Assembly: GCA_022616655.1 (NCBI GenBank)
Contig: JAKEEJ010000066.1
Location: 1 to 9,497 of the forward strand
Direction: 5' to 3'
From: Nevskiales bacterium
GTDB taxonomy: Bacteria > Pseudomonadota > Gammaproteobacteria > Nevskiales > Nevskiaceae
Length of the DNA stretch: 9,497 nt
Each line of letters opens with the position of its first letter. Position 1 is the first letter of the stretch. The notes under the pieces are model-generated. The model had not been told where the DNA came from. It saw only the letters and a list, made by a program, of their open reading frames with translations, and ran no database searches. Below are positions 6,316-9,497 of this stretch, in pieces. The position numbers were made by a program, and so were the translations under genes.

Positions 6316-7587
6316 ATGCTGACCTGGGAAGACACGCCAAACACTCCGGCCCCGTTTGAAAAATCCGGGCGCCGGAGCGCGCAGGGTCCGGCACCGGCGC
6401 ACAGCCGCATCCCGCCGGCGTTCGCGGAAAGCGGGCGCAGTCCGCGTCCTCCGCAGGTCGGGCAGGCACCCGATCCGATGGCCGTGTCGACCACCCAGGC
6501 GAAGGAATTCGCCCTGGTCCCGCCGCCGGTCACGGGTGCCACCGGCCTCGAGTCGCTGGAGATGGGCGCGCGCCGCATCCAGGTGGACGACAAGAAAATC
6601 ATCAACTGTCGTGCCGACCTCAACCAGCTGGTGCCCTTCAAGTACGAATGGGCCTGGAAAAAATACCTGGACGCCTGCAACAACCACTGGATGCCGCAGG
6701 AAATCCAGATGGCCGCCGACATCGCGCTGTGGCAGAACCCCGAAGGCCTGACCGGGGACGAGCGCGCCATCATCAAGCGCAGCCTGGGTTTCTTCTCTAC
6801 GGCCGACTCGCTGGTCGCCAACAACCTGGTCCTCGCGGTCTACAAGCACCTGACCAACCCCGAGTGCCGCCAGTACCTGTTGCGCCAGGCGTTTGAAGAA
6901 GCGATCCACACCCACGCCTACCAGTACTGCATCCAGAGCCTGGGGCTGGACGAGGCGGAAGTGTTCAACATGTACCGCGAAATTCCCAGTATCCACGACA
7001 AGGCCGCGTGGAGCCTGCCGTACACCCAGTCGCTGGCCGATCCGGACTTCCACACCGGCACGCCGGAAACCGACCAGCGCTTCCTGCGCGACATGATCGC
7101 GTTCTACGTCGTGTTCGAAGGCATCTTCTTCTACGTCGGCTTCGTGCAACTGCTCAGCTTCGGCCGCCGCAACAAGATGGTGGGCACGTCCGAGCAGATT
7201 CAATACATCATGCGCGACGAGTCCATGCACATGAACTTCGGCATTGACGTCATCAACCAGATCAAGATCGAAAACCCGCACTTGTGGACCGCGCAGTTCC
7301 AGGACGAAGTGCGCCACATGATTGACGAGGCCACGAACCTCGAAATCCGCTACGCGCACGACACCATGCCGCGCGGCGTGCTCGGCCTCAACGCCGGCCA
7401 GTTCAACGAATACCTCAAATTCGTCGCCAACCGCCGCTGCAGCCAGATCGGCGTCAAGCAACTCTACCCCGGTGCCAGCAACCCGTTCCCGTGGATGAGC
7501 GAGGTCATGGACCTCAAGAAAGAAAAGAACTTCTTCGAAACCCGCGTCACTGAATACCAGACGGGCGGGGCGTTGAACTGGGAATAA
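6316..7587 (+). CDS. nrdB: Ribonucleoside-diphosphate reductase class Ia, beta subunit
   Basis: This is the ferritin-like beta subunit that holds the diiron-tyrosyl radical cofactor and passes the radical to NrdA. It has 423 residues. By motif the metal ligands are D135 (AADIALW), E195 and H198 (EEAIH), E268 (VVFEG), and E302 and H305 (RDESMH). Y202, four residues after H198, is the radical tyrosine, so this is a class Ia tyrosyl-radical enzyme and not a tyrosine-less class Ic type. The C-terminus [12 protein letters not shown] carries the conserved Y414 and the tail that docks into NrdA. Residues about 10-78 form a Pro/Ala/Ser-rich extension, probably disordered; the conserved body starts near [20 protein letters not shown] (90-109). 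The start is secure: AGAGGAGA (6302-6309) precedes the ATG, and a MLxW start fits Pseudomonas-type NrdB. It is 12 bases downstream of the small ORF. Confidence 0.97.
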   Translation: MLTWEDTPNTPAPFEKSGRRSAQGPAPAHSRIPPAFAESGRSPRPPQVGQAPDPMAVSTTQAKEFALVPPPVTGATGLESLEMGARRIQVDDKKIINCRADLNQLVPFKYEWAWKKYLDACNNHWMPQEIQMAADIALWQNPEGLTGDERAIIKRSLGFFSTADSLVANNLVLAVYKHLTNPECRQYLLRQAFEEAIHTHAYQYCIQSLGLDEAEVFNMYREIPSIHDKAAWSLPYTQSLADPDFHTGTPETDQRFLRDMIAFYVVFEGIFFYVGFVQLLSFGRRNKMVGTSEQIQYIMRDESMHMNFGIDVINQIKIENPHLWTAQFQDEVRHMIDEATNLEIRYAHDTMPRGVLGLNAGQFNEYLKFVANRRCSQIGVKQLYPGASNPFPWMSEVMDLKKEKNFFETRVTEYQTGGALNWE

Positions 7588-7616
7588 ACCGTGTCATTCT
7601 CACGAGGAGGTTGCCC

Positions 7617-7880
7617 ATGAAGCACAGGAGAAACCCGCGGTCCAAGTTCTGGAAGCCCCTCACCCCGAGCGCCAAGCTGGCGGCCGTGGTGGGGTCCGGA
7701 CCGGTGGCCCGTACCGAGATGATCAGCAAGCTGTGGAAGTACATCCGCCGGCACAAGCTCCAGTCCCGGAGCAACCCGCGCATGATCAAGGCCGACACCG
7801 CCCTGTCCGCCGTGTGCAAGGGCAAATCGTCCGTGAACATGTTTGAGATGACCAGGATGGCGCATCGGCAGCTGGCGTAA
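7617..7880 (+). CDS. SWIB/MDM2-domain small protein
   Basis: This 87-residue protein is essentially one SWIB domain, the fold shared by eukaryotic SWI/SNF BAF60 subunits and MDM2 and also found fused to topoisomerase I or free-standing in chlamydiae and some proteobacteria. Recognisable parts are LTPSAKLAAVVGSGPVART (residues 15-33), KLWKYIRRHKLQ (37-48), RMIKADTALSAVC (53-65, the NPRMI...D pattern) and VNMFEMTRMAHRQL (71-84). The first ten residues are strongly basic, which would suit nucleic-acid contact. The ATG at 7617 is preferred to the TTG two codons earlier because GAGGAGG (7604-7610) lies six bases before it. It is 29 bases after nrdB in the same direction with no terminator between, so it is probably cotranscribed. 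A DNA- or chromatin-related role is inferred from the fold; no bacterial function is firmly known to me. Confidence 0.88.
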   Translation: MKHRRNPRSKFWKPLTPSAKLAAVVGSGPVARTEMISKLWKYIRRHKLQSRSNPRMIKADTALSAVCKGKSSVNMFEMTRMAHRQLA

Positions 7881-7912
7881 GCCCCGGGCAGCGGCGCGAT
7901 GACCCTCTCCCG

Positions 7913-8341
7913 GTGACGGCGCCGTTCTACGCGCAGGGCCTGCGCTTCGAGTGCACCGGCTGCGGCAAATGCTGCCGCTCGCGTAACGATAAGTCCTCCT
8001 GGGTTTATGTGACGCTCGAGGAGCGCCGGCGCCTGGCGCGGCACTTCAAGCTTTCCACCAGCGCTTTCACGCGCCGCTACTGCGAGAAGGCCCACGGGTT
8101 TTTTCATCTGCGCGATCCGTCGTCGGATTGTCTGTTCCTGGAGGGCGCGCGCTGCACGGTGTATGCGGCGCGGCCGGGGCAGTGCCGCACCTTTCCGTTC
8201 TGGCGCGAGAATATGTCGAAGCGGGTCTGGGAGGGGTCGGTCGCCCGCGAGTGCGAGGGCGTCGGTCGCGGCCGCCTCTGGACCCGGGAGGACATCGAGC
8301 TGCGCCTGGAGGACGAGCGCAAGCGCGACAGCCAGTGTTGA
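7913..8341 (+). CDS. YkgJ-family cysteine-cluster protein
   Basis: This 142-residue protein belongs to the YkgJ/UPF0153 family, thought to bind zinc or an iron-sulfur cluster; its reaction is unknown. The N-terminal motif CTGCGKCC gives C14, C17, C20 and C21. The second block has C73, C81 and C91 in the pattern CLFLEGARCTVY...RPGQCRTFPFW, the family hallmark, followed by C114 in ECEGVGRGR. C57 and a terminal C142 also occur. No in-frame ATG precedes the first motif, so the GTG at 7913 is taken as the start; its ribosome-binding site is poor, so translation may depend on the upstream gene. It starts 32 bases after the SWIB gene and could be the distal end of the same transcript. It is followed by a REP-like hairpin that may stop transcription. 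Confidence 0.87.
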   Translation: MTAPFYAQGLRFECTGCGKCCRSRNDKSSWVYVTLEERRRLARHFKLSTSAFTRRYCEKAHGFFHLRDPSSDCLFLEGARCTVYAARPGQCRTFPFWRENMSKRVWEGSVARECEGVGRGRLWTREDIELRLEDERKRDSQC

Positions 8342-8393
8342 TACCAGTAACTGGCAGTCGGAACAATCCTCTCTGTAGGTCATCTCAAAAATC

Positions 8394-8482
8394 CCGTTCG
8401 TCCTGAGCGGGTCGAAGGGCGGTAGGCTTTTCCTGGGGGTGCCAAGGCCGTTCATGCTTCGACAAGCTCAGCACGAACGGCC
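8394..8482. repeat. REP-like inverted repeat between convergent genes
   Basis: Two 24-bp arms face each other: 8394-8417 and 8457-8480 (reverse complement CCGTTCGTGCTGAGCTTGTC then GAAG). They agree at 21 of 24 positions and are separated by 39 bases. The right copy is also a hairpin by itself: GGCCGTTCATGC (8446-8457) pairs with GCACGAACGGCC (8471-8482) at 11 of 12 positions around a 13-base loop. The CGTTCGTGCTGAGC-TTGTCGAAG motif resembles intergenic REP-type palindromes I recall from GC-rich proteobacteria. The element sits exactly between the ends of the ykgJ-like gene and yajD, so it may also act as a two-way terminator or stabilise both mRNA ends. There are no T-tracts of note. Confidence 0.75.
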
Positions 8483-8493
8483 GGTAGATATTT

Positions 8494-8886
8494 CTAGGGG
8501 CCCTTCGCCTTATTTGCCATCAGTTTCTTGAGGTCGGCCAGCGGGTTGCCGGTTGCGACCGGCGCGGACTTCGGGCGCGACGGACCGGATGCGGCACGCT
8601 GCAGCTCGATCTGTTTCTGGTGCTCGTTGTCGTGGCAGTACAGGCACAGCAGCTCCCAGTTGCTGCCGTCGGCGGGGTTGTCGTCGTGGTTGTGGTTGCG
8701 GTGGTGCACGGTGAGTTCGTGCAGGTTGGCGTGTGTGAATTCTCGCCGGCAGCGGCCGCAGATCCAGGGGTACAGCTTGAGCGCCTGTTCCCGGTATCCC
8801 AGGGCACGCGGGTCGGCGGCCCGCCGGGCGTCGGCCACGGCCTGGTTGCGTTTGGCGGGGTCTTTTCCGGGCTTGTGCGTGCGCAT
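8494..8886 (-). CDS. yajD: YajD-family HNH nuclease-like protein
   Basis: This 130-residue protein has a compact HNH (beta-beta-alpha metal) nuclease fold and resembles E. coli YajD (about 115 residues), whose biological role is unclear. Visible signature: CGRC (C43, C46), the HNH core ELTVHHRNHNHDDNP (57-71, with H61/H62 as the expected catalytic and metal positions), N76 in GSNWELLC, the second cysteine pair C81/C84 (CLYC), and H85 and H89 in CHDNEH. The two CxxC pairs should form a structural zinc site. The basic N-terminus (1-23) and a Lys/Pro/Ala-rich tail (97-130) lie outside the fold. The ATG at 8884-8886 has only a weak AAGAAG in front. Nothing nearby suggests a phage, intein or toxin context, so a housekeeping role is more likely than a mobile one. 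It converges on the ykgJ-like gene across the REP-like repeat. Confidence 0.9.
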   Translation of the reverse strand: MRTHKPGKDPAKRNQAVADARRAADPRALGYREQALKLYPWICGRCRREFTHANLHELTVHHRNHNHDDNPADGSNWELLCLYCHDNEHQKQIELQRAASGPSRPKSAPVATGNPLADLKKLMANKAKGP

Positions 8887-8971
8887 GGCTTCTTAATTTT
8901 GCCGTACCGGTTGATATGAGATCATGCTGTTCAGAGGGGTTCAAACCCGCAGGTAACCAGGGAGAAATGTC

Positions 8972-9280
8972 ATGAAATGCACCTTATGCAAGCTGGCCGT
9001 GGGAGCTGCCATTACCGTTGCATTGGCAGCGATCCTTTACTCCATCATTTCCAGTGGCGGCGGCGCGTGGCCGGTATGGATCAAGTTTATTACCGCACTT
9101 GGGGCAAAGTGGGGGATTGAGGGCGCTGCGCTCAAGACCCTGGGGTACAAGGTTTTCAGTGCGCTCGTGGCCCTGGGGGCGGCGCTGGTTTATCTGATTT
9201 CCGACCTCATCGCCTGGCTGATCTGCAAGGTTTGCATGGCCATTGGGGCGTGCAAGCAGTGCCCGCCAAGCCCGTTCTGA
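8972..9280 (+). CDS. Small membrane protein with three CxxC motifs, unknown function
   Basis: I do not recognise this 102-residue protein. The ATG at 8972 follows GGGAG (8960-8964) at a sensible distance. It has two long hydrophobic stretches, about residues 8-27 and 62-84, joined by an amphipathic loop containing GGGAWPVWIKFITALGAKWG (29-48). All six cysteines lie at the protein ends as CxxC pairs: C3/C6 in CTLC, C85/C88 in CKVC and C94/C97 in CKQC. With both membrane segments spanning, the N- and C-terminal pairs would lie on the same side, where they could share a metal ion or form disulfides. Composition is rich in Ala, Gly, Leu and Trp with few charges, a pattern also seen in small pore-forming or bacteriocin-like peptides, but there is no immunity, export or processing gene in view. 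It is divergent from yajD with an 85-base gap, and no strong promoter was seen there. Confidence 0.75.
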   Translation: MKCTLCKLAVGAAITVALAAILYSIISSGGGAWPVWIKFITALGAKWGIEGAALKTLGYKVFSALVALGAALVYLISDLIAWLICKVCMAIGACKQCPPSPF

Positions 9281-9298
9281 GCGCGGGATAACCTTATT

Positions 9299-9319
9299 CC
9301 CCGGCTGAACGGGCCGGGG
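9299..9319 (+). terminator. GC-rich hairpin after the CxxC membrane protein
   Basis: CCCCGGC (9299-9305) and GCCGGGG (9313-9319) form a perfect 7-bp stem with a 7-base loop, beginning 18 bases after the stop codon. No T-run follows, so it is not a textbook intrinsic terminator; it may act as one or protect the mRNA 3' end. Confidence 0.4.
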
Positions 9320-9373
9320 ACGGCTGTACTCCGCAGGCGGTTGCCGCACGTTGTAAGCTCTGGAGGATAAATT

Positions 9374-9393
9374 CAGGGCGCAGGTGCGCCCTG
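9374..9393. repeat. Perfect 8-bp hairpin
   Basis: CAGGGCGC (9374-9381) and GCGCCCTG (9386-9393) are exact reverse complements around the 4-base loop AGGT. No T-tract follows on either strand. It lies in the gene-free right end and may be a second transcription-end hairpin or part of a repeat element that runs off the window. Confidence 0.4.
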
Positions 9394-9497
9394 GGGCCTA
9401 GGGCCTGTTAACAATTATTCGGTCACTGCGACGGCGGCCGGTTTCGTGCAGGGCTAGGAACGAGCTCCGCCGCCTAGTGATTCTAGGCCAGGGGCGA
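9394..9497. other. Right-edge non-coding segment
   Basis: No coding frame with a plausible start and ribosome-binding site is visible. The segment contains GGCGG (9433-9437) facing CCGCC (9467-9471) and the short palindrome GCCTAG-TGATT-CTAGGC (9472-9488). It could be the edge of a repeat or the control region of a gene beyond the window; it is too short to decide. Confidence 0.3.

Noticed and set aside
6016..7461. A 481-codon open frame on the minus strand opposite nrdB and the small ORF
   Set aside because: It has the same shadow-frame composition and no ribosome-binding site, and nrdB is unquestionably the real gene here.
7611..7616. TTG start two codons upstream for the SWIB protein
   Set aside because: The GAGGAGG ribosome-binding site abuts the TTG, leaving no spacer, while it is ideally placed for the ATG at 7617.
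8510..8944. Alternative 144- and 95-codon minus-strand frames overlapping yajD
   Set aside because: They are frame-shifted readings of yajD with repetitive Pro/Arg/Thr composition; the yajD frame carries the intact HNH motif.
8931..8960. GGGGTTCAAACCC as the T-arm of a tRNA
   Set aside because: The flanking stem does not pair in tRNA register, and no anticodon or D-arm is present upstream.
2565..9410. Near-identical 13-mers CTAGAGCCTGTTA (2565-2577) and CTAGGGCCTGTTA (9398-9410) as ends of a mobile element
   Set aside because: A 12/13 match is expected many times by chance in a window this long, the copies are in direct orientation, and no transposase lies between.

Overview
The window is a GC-rich bacterial chromosomal segment. 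It most resembles a gammaproteobacterium outside the Enterobacterales. This rests mainly on the ribonucleotide reductase pair: an NrdA with two N-terminal ATP-cone regions and an NrdB beginning MLTW, an arrangement I associate with Pseudomonas-type class Ia enzymes. The YajD-type HNH protein and a REP-like hairpin fit the same placement. The genus cannot be named from the sequence alone.

Layout. At the left edge (2-1096, +) is the 3' part of a MacB/FtsX-type ABC transporter permease. It converges, with a 6-base gap, on manC (1103-2530, -), a bifunctional mannose-1-phosphate guanylyltransferase/mannose-6-phosphate isomerase. A 465-base intergenic region (2531-2995) holds the control region of the central operon: a DnaA-box-like site, a sigma70-type promoter embedded in a pair of NrdR-box-like elements 32 bp apart, and a 9-bp direct repeat in the leader.

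The central operon (2996-7880, +) is nrdA, an unrecognised 80-residue ORF, nrdB, and a small SWIB-domain protein. Gaps are 38, 12 and 29 bases, and the last three genes each have a strong purine-rich ribosome-binding site. NrdA and NrdB retain every catalytic residue I could check: the active-site cysteines, the two radical-path tyrosines, the diiron ligands and the radical tyrosine. They should form a working class Ia ribonucleotide reductase making dNTPs. The two companion genes are the most interesting part of the operon, since neither is a textbook component of a reductase operon.

Right of the operon are a YkgJ-type cysteine-cluster protein (7913-8341, +) and, converging on it, a YajD-type HNH protein (8494-8886, -). 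Between them lies a REP-like inverted repeat (8394-8482) that could end transcription from both sides. Divergent from yajD is an unrecognised 102-residue membrane protein with three CxxC motifs (8972-9280, +). The last 217 bases have no supported gene but contain three short perfect hairpins.

No tRNA, rRNA, CRISPR array or transposase was seen. The strongest candidates for something undescribed are the 80-residue ORF between nrdA and nrdB, the SWIB protein joined to the reductase operon, and the six-cysteine membrane protein.
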